From Pseudonocardia oceani (GTDB lineage: Bacteria > Actinomycetota > Actinomycetes > Mycobacteriales > Pseudonocardiaceae), in assembly GCF_019263585.2 (NCBI RefSeq), contig NZ_JADQDF010000001.1, positions 1,178,001 through 1,242,000 on the forward strand: DNA of 64,000 nucleotides. Direction: 5' to 3'. Shown here piece after piece: positions 36,059-45,631 of this stretch (the first letter of the stretch is position 1; every line of letters starts with the position of its first letter). The translations under genes were made by a program, and so were the position numbers. Below the pieces are notes generated by a model, which saw nothing but the letters and a program-made list of their open reading frames with translations, ran no database searches and was not told where the DNA came from.

Positions 36059-38140
36059 ATGATCCCGCGGCAGTTCGGCCCCTACGAGCTCCAGGACCTG
36101 CTCGGCACGGGCGGCATGGGCGAGGTCTTCCGCGCCCACGACACCCGCCGCGACCGGCAGGTCGCGCTCAAGCTGCTGCCCGAGGTGTTCACCGGCGACG
36201 GCGAGTACACCCGCCGGTTCGAGCGCGAGTCCTACGTCGCCGCGCGGCTGCGCGAGCCGCACGTCATCCCGATCCACGACTTCGGCGAGATCGACGGCCG
36301 CCTCTACATCGACATGCGCCTGGTCGACGGCCGCGACATCGGCGTCATGCTGGCCCAGGACGGCGCGCTGCCGCCGCAGCGCGCGGTGCACCTGATCGGG
36401 CAGATCGCCGAGGCGCTCGACGCCGCGCACGCCGACGGGCTGGTGCACCGCGACGTGAAGCCGTCGAACGTGCTGGTCACCGCGAGCGACTTCGTCTACG
36501 TCGTCGACTTCGGCATCGCCCGCTCCATCGGCACCGCCCGCACCTCGCTGACGATGACGGGCGCCACCGTCGGCACGCTCGACTACATGGCGCCCGAGCG
36601 GTTCACCAACCAGCCGGTCGACTCCCGCGCCGACGTCTACTCGCTGGCCTGCCTGCTCTACGAGTGCCTCACGGCGCGGCGCCCGTTCGCGGGCGACGAC
36701 CTGCCCGCGCTGATGTACGCGCACCTGTTCACCGACGCGCCCGTGCCGAGCGCGACCAGCGCGTCGGTGCCGCCCGGGCTCGACGCCGTCGTGGCGAAGG
36801 GGATGGCCAAGGACCCCGCCGACCGCTACGACTCCGCGGGCGCCTTCGCCGCGGCCGCCCGCGCCGCCACCTCCGGCCTGACGGCCACCCACGACCTCGC
36901 CGACTCGCGCCCCACCGTCCGCGTCCCGACCGCGCCGGCGCCGCGGCCGGTGGAGCCGGTGCGGATGCTGCCGGTCGCGTCGCTGGGCCTCGCCTCCGCC
37001 GACGGGCGGCACCGCTCGTCCGAGCAGCTGCCCGATCCCGCCCCGCCCGCCCGGGCGTCGAGGCGCAGCCCGCTGCTCATCGCGATGAGCGTGCTCGTGG
37101 TGCTCTCGCTGGCCGCGCTGGTGCTCACCGTCGTCCGCACGTTCGGGCCCGGACAGACGGCCACCGCCGCCCCGACCACCACGGGCGGGCCGGTCGCCGA
37201 GACCGGGCCGCTGGAGATCCTGTCCGCCGTCGCGATCCCGACGGTGGCCGGCACGTTCCCGGCGGGCGACACCCCCGGCTACGCCCACGTCACCCCGAAC
37301 GCGCGCACGCTCTACATCTGCAACCGCAACGCCGGCGTCGTCACCGTCTTCGACACGACGATCAACGGCATCGTCGCCACCATCCCGGTGCCGGCCGGGC
37401 CGCCGCGGTTCGTGTCGTTCTCGCCGGACGGCTCCGAGGCCTACATCTCCGTCTACAACGACGAGTTCACCGAGAACTTCGTGTCGGTGCTCGACACCGC
37501 CACCAACGAGATCACGGCGACGGTCCCGGTCGGGAAGCGGCCGTTCGCGTCGTCGACCAACCCCGACGGGTCTCTGCTGTTCGTGCCGAGCCACGACGAC
37601 GGACGCGTCGACGTCATCGACCTCGCCACCGACACCGTCGCCCGCGAGATCCCGGTCGCGCGCAACCCGCACTGGGTGGCGTTCGGACGCGACGGCTCGA
37701 CGTTCTACACCGCCAACCACGAGTCCAACGTCGTGTCCGTGATCGAGCCCGACACGGGCCGGATCATCACCGAGATCCCGGTCGGCACCTCCCCGCACAG
37801 CACCACGGTGTCGCCCGACGGCACCCGCGTCGCGGTCGTCAACTACGACAGCGACGAGGTCTCGGTGATCGACACGGCGACGAACACCGTGGTCGGGACC
37901 GTGCCGGTCGGGCAGTCGCCGCAGGACATCGCCTACTCCCCCGACGGGCGGTTCTTCTACACGACCGACATCGAGAGCGACATCGTGACGGTGGTCAACG
38001 CCGCTACGCTCGCCGTCACCGCCCGGATCCCCGCCGTGGACGGCCCGTCGAGCGTCACCGTGGCGCCCGACGGCAGCCGCGCCTACGTCTCACTGCTGAA
38101 CACGGGGCAGATCATGGTGCTGGACACCGCCGCCACGTAG
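36059..38140 (+). CDS. membrane Ser/Thr kinase with extracellular YVTN beta-propeller (STPK-3)
   Basis: A 693-residue kinase: catalytic domain with GTGGMGEV, Lys38, HRDVKPSN with Asp132, DFG with Asp150; transmembrane helix at about 338-360; and an extracellular domain from about 380 to the end made of roughly seven repeats with a core like [17 protein letters not shown]. These are YVTN/lactonase-type propeller blades. Such propellers bind ligands or peptidoglycan-related partners in other proteins, but the target here is unknown. The ATG at 36059 is preceded by AAGGTGG; an in-frame GTG lies 3 nt upstream. A TAACGT -10-like hexamer is at 35992. A fourth kinase follows after 13 bp. Confidence 0.93.
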   Translation: MIPRQFGPYELQDLLGTGGMGEVFRAHDTRRDRQVALKLLPEVFTGDGEYTRRFERESYVAARLREPHVIPIHDFGEIDGRLYIDMRLVDGRDIGVMLAQDGALPPQRAVHLIGQIAEALDAAHADGLVHRDVKPSNVLVTASDFVYVVDFGIARSIGTARTSLTMTGATVGTLDYMAPERFTNQPVDSRADVYSLACLLYECLTARRPFAGDDLPALMYAHLFTDAPVPSATSASVPPGLDAVVAKGMAKDPADRYDSAGAFAAAARAATSGLTATHDLADSRPTVRVPTAPAPRPVEPVRMLPVASLGLASADGRHRSSEQLPDPAPPARASRRSPLLIAMSVLVVLSLAALVLTVVRTFGPGQTATAAPTTTGGPVAETGPLEILSAVAIPTVAGTFPAGDTPGYAHVTPNARTLYICNRNAGVVTVFDTTINGIVATIPVPAGPPRFVSFSPDGSEAYISVYNDEFTENFVSVLDTATNEITATVPVGKRPFASSTNPDGSLLFVPSHDDGRVDVIDLATDTVAREIPVARNPHWVAFGRDGSTFYTANHESNVVSVIEPDTGRIITEIPVGTSPHSTTVSPDGTRVAVVNYDSDEVSVIDTATNTVVGTVPVGQSPQDIAYSPDGRFFYTTDIESDIVTVVNAATLAVTARIPAVDGPSSVTVAPDGSRAYVSLLNTGQIMVLDTAAT

Positions 38141-38153
38141 GAGCCGCCCGCAG

Positions 38154-39986
38154 ATGCCAGGCACCGATCCGACGCACATCGCCGGGTACCGGATCGTCCG
38201 CACCATCGGGCGGGGCGGCATGAGCACCGTCTACCTGGCCCAGCACCTGCACCTCAACCGGCAGGTCGCGCTCAAGGTGCTCGACCCGGAGCTGGCCGAC
38301 GCCGGGACGTTCCGGGAGCGGTTCGCGCGCGAGTCGCAGATCGTCGCCGAGCTGGAGCACCCGCACATCGTCCCGGTCTACGACGCCGGCGAGGCCGACG
38401 GCCTGCTGTACATGGTGATGCGCTACGTCGAGAACCGCGACCTGCGCAGCCTGCTCCCGCCCGGCGCGACGCTGCCCCACGAGCGCGTCCGCACGCTGGT
38501 GCAGCAGGTGGCGGGCGCGCTGGAGGTCGCGCACGACGCCGGGCTGGTGCACCGCGACATCAAGCCCGCCAACGTCCTCGCCAGCACCGACCGCCTCGGC
38601 CGCGACCACTTCTACCTCAGCGACTTCGGTATCACCAAGCGCACCGACGGCCCCCCGCTGACGGCCACCGGGCAGGTCCTGGGCTCGGCCGACTTCATCG
38701 CCCCCGAGCAGATCAGCGGCCGCCCGCTCGACCGGCGCACCGACGTCTACGCCCTCGGCGTGCTCGTCTACCGCTGCCTCACCGGGCACCTGCCCTTCGA
38801 GCGGGACCACGAGGTGGCGGTGCTGCTCGCGCACGCCCGCGAGGTGCCGCAGCCGGCGTCGTCGGTGCGACCGGAGCTGACGCCGGTGATCGACGCGGTG
38901 CTGGCGCGGGTGCTGTCCAAGGACCCGGGCGACCGGCCCGCCACCGCCCAGGAGTTCAGCGACGAGCTGGGGGCGGCGCTGGACACCCCGGCCCCCGTCC
39001 CCGCCCCTGCCGTCCCGGCCGGGGACGCCCCGACGCGGGCGACGACGGCTCCGCCCGAGGTAGCGCCATCCGGGGTGGCGCCCTCCGGGGTGGCTCCGAC
39101 GGACGCCACGACGGTCTCCCCGCCGCCCACGGACCCGCCGGAGATCGGGTCGTCCCGGTCCGGGGAGGCGGCGGTACCGCCGCCCGCTCCCGAGCCGGCA
39201 GACCGCGAGTCCCCCACCGCTTCCGCCCCGGCCGTGGACGACGCAGCACCGGACGACGGGCCGCAGGGGGATGAGGCTCCACTGGAGGAGCCGGCCGACG
39301 CCGACGCCACGCCGGCCGATGACACGCCGGCCGACGCCATCACGGCCGGTGGCGACGCGGCCAGCGGGCCGGAACCGGCCGGAACCGTCGCCGGACCGGT
39401 GGCAGAGGACACGACGATCGAGGATGCGGCTCCGCTCGGGAAGGATCCTGCCGGTCCGCACTCAGCCGACTCGCCCCCGGCCGGGCAGACCCCCGCCGCC
39501 CCCACCGAGGTGACGGAAGCACCTCCCGCCCGCCCCTCCGGGCAGCAGCAGGTCGTGGTGACCGCGGTCCACCCCGGTACACCCGGCACGCCCGGTCCGA
39601 CCGACGCCGGAGACACCGGCCGCCCGTCCCCCCGCCCCCGCACCACCCCGGCCGCCGCTCCCGTGCCCGCAGGCCGGAAGCCGGCCGCGCCCGCTGCGGA
39701 GCCCGCGACCACCCGCCACGACACCGGCACCGAGCCCCCGACCACCCCGACCGGACAGCCGGGCCAGACCGGCCGGCCGCGCACGCTCGTCATCGGCTCC
39801 CCGGGACAGCCGGCTCCCGAGGCCTCTGCCGACGCCCCGACCACCCGCACCCCGGCCCCCGACCCGCCGACCCGGTCCGTCGGCCGCGACCGCCGGGCCG
39901 AGCGGCGGTGGGCGATCCTGCTCGGTCTGCTGTCCCTGCTGCTGATCCTCGCCACCGTCGCCGTGGCCCTGCTCGGAGCCCGCTGA
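38154..39986 (+). CDS. tail-anchored Ser/Thr protein kinase (STPK-4)
   Basis: A 610-residue kinase with catalytic domain at about 11-275 (GRGGMSTV, Lys41, HRDIKPAN with Asp135, DFG with Asp157). The kinase is followed by about 310 residues of Pro/Ala/Thr/Glu-rich sequence, including three PSGVAP-like repeats near 300-315, and a transmembrane helix at about 587-607 that leaves only a few residues outside. With no ectodomain it is unlikely to sense an external ligand directly and may take its signal from STPK-3, whose gene ends 13 bp upstream. Confidence 0.92.
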   Translation: MPGTDPTHIAGYRIVRTIGRGGMSTVYLAQHLHLNRQVALKVLDPELADAGTFRERFARESQIVAELEHPHIVPVYDAGEADGLLYMVMRYVENRDLRSLLPPGATLPHERVRTLVQQVAGALEVAHDAGLVHRDIKPANVLASTDRLGRDHFYLSDFGITKRTDGPPLTATGQVLGSADFIAPEQISGRPLDRRTDVYALGVLVYRCLTGHLPFERDHEVAVLLAHAREVPQPASSVRPELTPVIDAVLARVLSKDPGDRPATAQEFSDELGAALDTPAPVPAPAVPAGDAPTRATTAPPEVAPSGVAPSGVAPTDATTVSPPPTDPPEIGSSRSGEAAVPPPAPEPADRESPTASAPAVDDAAPDDGPQGDEAPLEEPADADATPADDTPADAITAGGDAASGPEPAGTVAGPVAEDTTIEDAAPLGKDPAGPHSADSPPAGQTPAAPTEVTEAPPARPSGQQQVVVTAVHPGTPGTPGPTDAGDTGRPSPRPRTTPAAAPVPAGRKPAAPAAEPATTRHDTGTEPPTTPTGQPGQTGRPRTLVIGSPGQPAPEASADAPTTRTPAPDPPTRSVGRDRRAERRWAILLGLLSLLLILATVAVALLGAR

Positions 39987-40076
39987 CCCGCAGGCCGCGG
40001 ACCTGCCGACCGGAAGTGTGACGTGACGGTCGCCCGCACGACCCTGACAGCGCACTCCCGACGATCACCGACCCGG

Positions 40077-40135
40077 TGATCGCTCCCCGCCGCACGTCAC
40101 GGTTCCGGGCACGACCGTGGTGTGCGGCCCGCAGC
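40077..40135. repeat. third, weaker copy of the intergenic repeat seen at 8.5-8.9 kb
   Basis: GTGATC...CACGTCACGGTTCCGGGC...GACCGTGGTG...GCGATCACC resembles in order and sequence the blocks at 8528-8570 and 8758-8811. The match is by eye and imperfect. It lies between STPK-4 and metX. Confidence 0.4.
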
Positions 40136-40171
40136 GATCACCTCGCGAGCGACCAGCCGCCCGCCCCCCTC

Positions 40172-40212
40172 GTGAGTGGGAAACAGGGCTGCAGCCCTGG
40201 TTTCCCACTCAC
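40172..40212. terminator. 20-bp bidirectional hairpin between STPK-4 and metX
   Basis: GTGAGTGGGAAACAGGGCTG (40172-40191) faces its near-perfect complement at 40192-40212, with a single bulged C. It lies between convergent genes, 15 bp before the metX stop. Confidence 0.75.
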
Positions 40213-40227
40213 AGGCGGCGTCAGCCG

Positions 40228-41364
40228 CTACTCCGCCAGCAGCTCCCCCACCAGCGCCCCCACCGCATCGGCCTCGATCAGGAACCCGTCGTGCCCGTAG
40301 GGCGACTCGATGATCCGTGCCGGGCCCGAACCGGGGATGCCGTCGGCCAGCTCCTCCTGCTGCGCGGGCGGGTAGAGCCGGTCGGAGCTGATGCCCCCGA
40401 CGATCGTCCGGGCCGTCACCCGCGCGAGCCCGGCCGCGACCCCGCCGCGGTCGCGCCCCACGTCGTGCGCGTTCATCATCTCGGTCAGCCGGACGTAGGA
40501 GCCGGCGTCGAAGCGCCGGACCAACTTCGCGGCGTGGTGGTCGAGGTAGCTCTCCACCGCGTAGCGCCCGCCGTGGCGGGGGTCCTCGCCGTCCTGGGCG
40601 TCGCGCCCGAACCGCTCGGCCAGCTCGAACCCGCTGCGGTAGCTCAGGTGCGCGATCCGCCGCGCGACGCCGAGCCCCAGGTGCGGGCCCTGGCCGGGGG
40701 CGGCGTGGTGGTAGTCGCCGCCGTGCCAGCCCGGGTCGGCGCGGACGGCCGCGATCTGGGGCGAGGCCCAGCCGATCTGGTCGGCGGAGGTCGCGGCGGG
40801 CCCGGCGAGCAGGCACAGCCGGGCGACGCGGTCGGGCTCGGTGGCGGCCCACTCCAGCGCCCGCATCGCGCCCATCGACCCGCCGACGACGCACGCCCAC
40901 CGCGCGACGCCGAGCTCGTCGGCCAGCACCGTCTCCGCCGCGACCGCGTCGCGCGGGGTGACGATCGGGAACCGGCTGCCCCACGGCCTCCCGTCCGGCG
41001 CCGTCGACGCCGGGCCGGTGCTGCCCTGGCAGCCGCCGATCACGTTGGGCGCCACCACGAACCAGCGCAGCGGGTCGAGCGCGCGGCCGGGGCCGACGAG
41101 GGTGTCCCACCAGCCCGCCGTCGGGTGCCCGGGCCCGGCGGGGCCGGTGACGTGGCTGTCGCCGGTGAGGGCGTGCAGCACCAGCACCGCGTTGGACGCG
41201 TCGGCGTTCAGCTCGCCCCACGTCTCGTACGCCAGGCGCACGCCGGGGAGCTCCGCGCCGGACTCGACGCGGAGCGGGGCGGGCGCGGTCCAGAGCCGCC
41301 CGCCGGGGTCGTCCCCCTCCCGCCACGCACCCGTGGCGGGAGGGGAGTCGAGTGTGGTCGTCAC
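40228..41364 (-). CDS. metX: homoserine O-acetyltransferase
   Basis: A 378-residue alpha/beta-hydrolase that acetylates L-homoserine with acetyl-CoA, the entry to methionine synthesis. The nucleophile elbow is GGSMGAMRALEW with Ser near residue 149; the Asp and His of the triad are in the ISSDRLYPP and YGHDGF segments near 324 and 355. The N-terminal LPGVRLAYETWGELN and VIGGCQGSTGP are typical of MetX. It follows metY by 7 bp and starts with GTG. The two genes form a transsulfuration-independent methionine route. Confidence 0.96.
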   Translation of the reverse strand: MTTTLDSPPATGAWREGDDPGGRLWTAPAPLRVESGAELPGVRLAYETWGELNADASNAVLVLHALTGDSHVTGPAGPGHPTAGWWDTLVGPGRALDPLRWFVVAPNVIGGCQGSTGPASTAPDGRPWGSRFPIVTPRDAVAAETVLADELGVARWACVVGGSMGAMRALEWAATEPDRVARLCLLAGPAATSADQIGWASPQIAAVRADPGWHGGDYHHAAPGQGPHLGLGVARRIAHLSYRSGFELAERFGRDAQDGEDPRHGGRYAVESYLDHHAAKLVRRFDAGSYVRLTEMMNAHDVGRDRGGVAAGLARVTARTIVGGISSDRLYPPAQQEELADGIPGSGPARIIESPYGHDGFLIEADAVGALVGELLAE

Positions 41365-41371
41365 CCGTCGA

Positions 41372-42685
41372 TCATGCGCCCTTGGACGCCCGGAAGCCCG
41401 CGTCGAGGTCGGCCTTCAGGTCCTCGATGCCCTCGAGGCCGACCGACAGCCGCACCAGGCCCGGCGTGACGCCGGTGCTGGCCTGCTCGTCACCCGACAG
41501 CTGCGAGTGCGTGGTGCTCGCGGGATGGATGACGAGGCTGCGCACGTCGCCGATGTTGGCGAGGTGGCTGAACAGCTCGAGGGCGTCGACGAACTTCTTG
41601 CCCGCCTCGACGCCGCCGCGCAGCTCGAACGCGACGATCGCGCCGCCGCCCTTGGGCAGGTACTTCTGCTGCAGCGCGTGCCACGGGCTGCTCGGGAGGC
41701 CGGCGTAGTGGACGGTCTCCACCTCGTCGCGCCCCTGCAGCCACTCCGCGAGCGCCTGCGCGTTCTGCACGTGGCGCTCCATGCGCAGCGACAGCGTCTC
41801 GATGCCCTGGATGAGCAGGAAGCTGTTCTGCGGCGCGATGGCCGGGCCGAGGTCGCGCAGCAGCTGCACGCGCAGCTTGATCAGGTACGACACCGGGCCG
41901 AGCGCGTCCCAGTAGTTCAGGCCGTGGTAGCTGGGGTCCGGGGTGGTGAGCCCGGGGAAGCGGTCGGCGTGGTCGCCCCAGGAGAAGTTCCCGGAGTCGA
42001 CGACGACGCCGCCGATCGACGTGCCGTGGCCGCCCAGGAACTTGGTGGCCGAGTGGATCACGATGTCGGCGCCGTGCTCGAGCGGACGGAGCAGGTAGGG
42101 CGTCGGCACGGTGTTGTCGACGAGCAGCGGCACGCCGACCTCGTGCGCGATGTCGGCGACGAGCCGCACGTCGAGCACGTTGCCGCGCGGGTTGCCCAGC
42201 GTCTCGGCGTAGAACAGCTTCGTGTTCGGGCGGACGGCGGCCTTCCACGCCTCGGCGTCGTCGGGGTCGTCGACGAACGAGACCTCGATGCCGAGCTTGG
42301 GCAGCGTGTAGTGGAACAGGTTGTACGTGCCGCCGTAGAGCGAGGCGCTGGAGACGAAGTGGTCGCCCGACTCGGCGATGTTGAGGATCGCCAGGGTCTG
42401 CGCGGCCTGGCCGGACGCGAACGCCACGGCGCCGATGCCGCCCTCGAGCGCGGCGACACGCTGCTCCAGCACGTCCTGCGTCGGGTTCATGATCCGCGTG
42501 TAGATGTTGCCCATCTCGGCGAGGCCGAACAGCGCGGCGGCGTGCTCGGTGTCGCGGAAGGTGTAGGACGTCGTCTGGTAGATCGGGGTGGCACGGGCGC
42601 CGGTGGCCGGGTCGGAGGTGGCGCCGGCGTGGACCTGCTTGGTCTCGAACGACCAGTTGGCGGTCGGATCGGGCGTGTCGGACAC
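41372..42685 (-). CDS. metY: O-acetylhomoserine sulfhydrylase
   Basis: A 437-residue Cys/Met-metabolism PLP enzyme that makes homocysteine from O-acetylhomoserine and sulfide. Markers are [12 protein letters not shown] near residue 39, the PLP Lys in [16 protein letters not shown] near 207-222, and [14 protein letters not shown] at the end. Its length and a long insert at about 230-280 fit the MetY branch rather than MetB. The GTG at 42685 follows AGGGAGAA. A translated leader with Cys codons lies upstream, and metX follows. Confidence 0.95.
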   Translation of the reverse strand: MSDTPDPTANWSFETKQVHAGATSDPATGARATPIYQTTSYTFRDTEHAAALFGLAEMGNIYTRIMNPTQDVLEQRVAALEGGIGAVAFASGQAAQTLAILNIAESGDHFVSSASLYGGTYNLFHYTLPKLGIEVSFVDDPDDAEAWKAAVRPNTKLFYAETLGNPRGNVLDVRLVADIAHEVGVPLLVDNTVPTPYLLRPLEHGADIVIHSATKFLGGHGTSIGGVVVDSGNFSWGDHADRFPGLTTPDPSYHGLNYWDALGPVSYLIKLRVQLLRDLGPAIAPQNSFLLIQGIETLSLRMERHVQNAQALAEWLQGRDEVETVHYAGLPSSPWHALQQKYLPKGGGAIVAFELRGGVEAGKKFVDALELFSHLANIGDVRSLVIHPASTTHSQLSGDEQASTGVTPGLVRLSVGLEGIEDLKADLDAGFRASKGA

Positions 42686-42733
42686 AGAGTTCTCCCTGGG
42701 AGTGGACGTGCGAGGTGAGCGGCGGGGGTCGCG

Positions 42734-42805
42734 TCAGGCGCAGCGACAGGCGGCGCTCGTGACGCGCATGTAGTCCACATGCCGGCGGGTCACGAGGCGG
42801 ATCAC
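42734..42805 (-). CDS. cysteine-containing leader peptide upstream of metY
   Basis: A 23-codon reading frame encoding VIRLVTRRHVDYMRVTSAAC followed by RCA and a stop. It matches the known class of actinobacterial leader peptides with an RRHVD core, an Arg, a Ser-Ala and terminal Cys residues that precede sulfur-metabolism genes. The GTG at 42805 lies 6 nt after a TACGGT -10 box, so translation is leaderless. The stop is 48 nt before metY. Ribosome progress at the Cys20 and Cys22 codons probably controls metY-metX expression by attenuation. Confidence 0.82.
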   Translation of the reverse strand: MIRLVTRRHVDYMRVTSAACRCA

Positions 42806-42811
42806 GCCGCG

Positions 42812-42817
42812 ACCGTA
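42812..42817 (-). promoter_or_regulatory. -10 box of the metY leader transcript
   Basis: TACGGT on the minus strand, 6 nt before the GTG of the leader peptide. Confidence 0.55.
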
Positions 42818-42853
42818 ACCGGCCCGACATCCCGCCACAACAGCGCCCGTCGT

Positions 42854-42859
42854 TACCGT
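42854..42859 (+). promoter_or_regulatory. -10 box of leaderless yaaA promoter
   Basis: TACCGT, 6 nt before the GTG at 42866. It lies back to back with the metY leader promoter. Confidence 0.5.
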
Positions 42860-42865
42860 TCGGGT

Positions 42866-43615
42866 GTGCTCGTGCTGCTCCCGCCCTCGGAGACCAAGAT
42901 CGACGGCGGTGACGGCCCTCCCCTGCGGCTCGACGCGCTGCGCCACCCGGAGCTCGGCCCGCTGCGGTCGGCCCTCGTCGACGAGGTCGTGGCGCTGTCC
43001 GCCGACGTCCCGGCGGCGCGCGCCGCGCTCGGCCTGTCCCCCAAGCAGGACGCCGAGATCGCCCGCAACGCGGCGCTGCGCGGGTCCCCCACGACGCCCG
43101 CGCTGCTGCGCTACACCGGCGTCCTCTACGACGCGCTCGACGTCCGCAGCCTGCGCGGCACCGCGGCGGCCCGGGCGCGCGAGCGGCTCGCCGTCGGCTC
43201 CGCGCTGTTCGGCCTGGTCCGCGCCGACGACCCGATCCCGGCCTACCGGCTCTCCGCCGGCTCCGCCCTGCCCGGGCGCGGCACGCTGGCCGCGGCGTGG
43301 CGCCCGCTGCTCGAACCGGTGCTGCGCGCGATCGCCGACGGCGAGCTCGTCGTCGACCTGCGCTCGGGCTCCTACGCCGCGCTCGCCCGCGTGCCGGGTG
43401 CCGTGGACGTCGACGTCCTCGCGGAGCGCCCCGACGGCACCCGCACCGTCATCAGCCACTTCAACAAGGCCCACAAGGGACGCCTCGCCCGCCTGCTCGC
43501 CGGCACGCGGGCCGAGCCGGCCGACGCGGGCGCGGTGGCCGCGCTGGCCCGGCGCGCCGGGATGCGGGTGGAGCGGCCGGCACCGGCCGTGCTGCACGTG
43601 GTGGTCCCGGCCTGA
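42866..43615 (+). CDS. yaaA: YaaA family peroxide-stress protein
   Basis: A 249-residue YaaA/DUF328 protein. The N-terminal VLVLLPPSETK is the family signature and fixes the start at the GTG at 42866. Other marks are RYTGVLYDALD near residue 87 and VISHFNKAHKGRLAR near 196, close to the DNA-binding helix-hairpin-helix described for E. coli YaaA, which lowers intracellular free iron during peroxide stress. The promoter is probably leaderless. Confidence 0.92.
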   Translation: MLVLLPPSETKIDGGDGPPLRLDALRHPELGPLRSALVDEVVALSADVPAARAALGLSPKQDAEIARNAALRGSPTTPALLRYTGVLYDALDVRSLRGTAAARARERLAVGSALFGLVRADDPIPAYRLSAGSALPGRGTLAAAWRPLLEPVLRAIADGELVVDLRSGSYAALARVPGAVDVDVLAERPDGTRTVISHFNKAHKGRLARLLAGTRAEPADAGAVAALARRAGMRVERPAPAVLHVVVPA

Positions 43616-43669
43616 TCAGGCCGCCTTCGGCGGATTGACCGGCCGCGCACGGGGCCAGACGATCGCGCG

Positions 43670-44701
43670 ATGAGCGGACGCCGGATCCACGCCATCGGGA
43701 GCTACCCGGCACCGACCGCGCAGGAGGCGATGCGCGAGCTGCTCGAGCGCGCCGGGCCGCACCTGGCGTACCTGCCCGACGGCGAGACCGGCGAGCGCCG
43801 CGACTGGATCGTGCACATCATCGAGGGCCTGCGCGACCACCCCGACCTCGCCGTGCGCCGCGAGGGCGGCTGGACCGCCTACGACGACCAGCTCAACTAC
43901 AGGGTCCGCCGCGGGCACCGGCTCTCCGGCGACGGCCTCGACTTCGGCCACACCGCCACCCACGCCGCCGCGCGGCCGGTGTTCGAGGCGCTGCGGGCCG
44001 AGCTCGGGCGCCCGGGGCTCACGTTCCAGGTCGGCATCCCCGGTGACCTCGACATGGCCATGTTCACCCTGGGCCCCACCGGCCCGTTCACCCACCGCCG
44101 CCCGTTCACCGACGCGGCGGTGCGGGAGATCACCGAGATCCACGCGCAGGTGGGGTCGGACGTGCTGTTCCAGCTGGAGCTCCCCGCGGAGCAGGTGTTC
44201 GTCGCGATGGCCCCGGGGCCGCTGCGCAGGGCGGTGGCGCGCTGGGCGGGCGGCGGGGTGGCCGCGCTGGCCCGCCGCGCGCCCGAGGGCGCCCGCTTCG
44301 GGCTGCACCTGTGCCTGGGCGACCTCGGGCACAAGGCGCTCACCCGCGTCGGCGACGCGTCGCCGCTGGTCGCGCTGGCCAACGCCGTGGCGCGGGCGTG
44401 GCCCGCGGGGCGACCGCTGGAGTACGTGCACGCCCCGCTGGCCGCGGGCGACGAGCCGCCCTCGCTCGACGAGGCCTTCTACGCCCCGCTGTCGGGCCTG
44501 CGCCTGCCGGTCGGCACGCGGTTCGTCGCCGGGCTGCTCCACGAGGGCGGCAGCACCGACGAGCTGCGCGGCGTCCTCGCCGCCGTCGACCGGGCCGTGG
44601 GCCACCCGGTCGACGTCGCCGCCGCCTGCGGGTACGGCCGGCGCAGCCGGGAGGACGCCCTGCGCACGCTCGAGCAGGGCGTCGCGCTCTGCGCCGGCTG
44701 A
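43670..44701 (+). CDS. short MetE-like (UROD/MetE superfamily) protein
   Basis: A 343-residue TIM-barrel protein resembling the catalytic half of cobalamin-independent methionine synthase. The start GSYPAPTAQEAM parallels the GS(Y/F)P entry strand of that superfamily. A possible zinc site is visible: His213-x-Cys215 in LHLCLGD and Cys320 in AACGYGRRSRE, which correspond to the HxC and CG(L)xxR metal ligands of MetE. The folate-binding N-terminal half of MetE is absent. A methyltransferase using a thiol acceptor is inferred; its place near metX-metY fits but does not prove methionine synthesis. ATG at 43670. Confidence 0.7.
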   Translation: MSGRRIHAIGSYPAPTAQEAMRELLERAGPHLAYLPDGETGERRDWIVHIIEGLRDHPDLAVRREGGWTAYDDQLNYRVRRGHRLSGDGLDFGHTATHAAARPVFEALRAELGRPGLTFQVGIPGDLDMAMFTLGPTGPFTHRRPFTDAAVREITEIHAQVGSDVLFQLELPAEQVFVAMAPGPLRRAVARWAGGGVAALARRAPEGARFGLHLCLGDLGHKALTRVGDASPLVALANAVARAWPAGRPLEYVHAPLAAGDEPPSLDEAFYAPLSGLRLPVGTRFVAGLLHEGGSTDELRGVLAAVDRAVGHPVDVAAACGYGRRSREDALRTLEQGVALCAG

Positions 44702-44707
44702 CCGACG

Positions 44708-45631
44708 TCAGGCGATCTCGACCACGACCTTGCCCCGCGAGTGGCCCGCCTCCACCGACTGCAGCGCGGCGGCCGCGTCGTCGAGCGGGAACACCTCGGT
44801 GACGTGCGGGTCGAGCTTGCCCTGCGCGACGAGCGCGACCACGGCGTCGAGCACGGCCGCGGTGCGGGCGCGGGCGACCAGCGCCCCGCCGACCTCCTCG
44901 GCCGTGGCGGGGTCGCCCGCGGACACGATCCGGGAGGGGTCGCGGGACAGGCCGGCGACCGCGCGCAGGGCGTCGCCGCCGACGAGGTCGAGGATCCCGT
45001 CGACGCCGTCGGGCAGGATCTCGCGGACGCGGTCGGCCACGCCGTCGCCGTAGGGCACCAGGATCGCGCCGAGGGACTCGACGAGCTCGCGCTTGTCCTC
45101 CGACGCCGTGCCGACGACGGTGAGGTCGCGGTCGCGCGCGATCTGCGCGGCGGCCACGCCGACTCCCCCGCCGATGCCGTTGACCAGCAGCGTCGCGCCC
45201 GCCTCCAGGCCCAGCTGCTCGAGCCCGTCGTACGCCGTCGCCGCGGCCACCGGAAGGACCGCCGCGGTCGTGAACGGCAGCCCGGCGGGCTTGTGCGCCG
45301 TCGCGCCCGCGGTGAGCAGCGCCTGCTCGGCGAACCCGCCCGACGTGGGCGCGGTGTTCCCGAAGACCTCGTCGCCGACCGCGAACCCCTCGACGTCCCG
45401 CCCAACGGCCTCCACCACGCCCGCGGCCTCGTTGCCCAGGACCGAGGGCAGGTCGAGCGGCATGACCTCGCTGAGGTGCCCCTCCCGGACCTTCCAGTCG
45501 ACCGGGTTCACCCCGGCCGCCCGCACCGCGATGCGCACCTCCGACGGGCCCGGCTCGGGCGTCGGGAGGTCCTGGATCTCCTGGTTCTCGGTGCCGCCGT
45601 ACTGCGTGAACACGAATGCCTTCATGGTCAT
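44708..45631 (-). CDS. NADPH-dependent quinone oxidoreductase (zinc-free MDR family)
   Basis: A 307-residue medium-chain dehydrogenase/reductase. The N-terminus MKAFVFTQYGG, the block NPVDWKVREGHL, and the cofactor-binding Gly run LLVNGIGGGVGVAAAQIA near residue 150 fit the QOR/zeta-crystallin type; no structural zinc Cys cluster is seen. It probably reduces quinones or enones. Two in-frame ATG codons (45631 and 45625) are possible; the first is used. Its stop is 6 bp from the MetE-like gene stop, in convergent orientation. Confidence 0.9.
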   Translation of the reverse strand: MTMKAFVFTQYGGTENQEIQDLPTPEPGPSEVRIAVRAAGVNPVDWKVREGHLSEVMPLDLPSVLGNEAAGVVEAVGRDVEGFAVGDEVFGNTAPTSGGFAEQALLTAGATAHKPAGLPFTTAAVLPVAAATAYDGLEQLGLEAGATLLVNGIGGGVGVAAAQIARDRDLTVVGTASEDKRELVESLGAILVPYGDGVADRVREILPDGVDGILDLVGGDALRAVAGLSRDPSRIVSAGDPATAEEVGGALVARARTAAVLDAVVALVAQGKLDPHVTEVFPLDDAAAALQSVEAGHSRGKVVVEIA

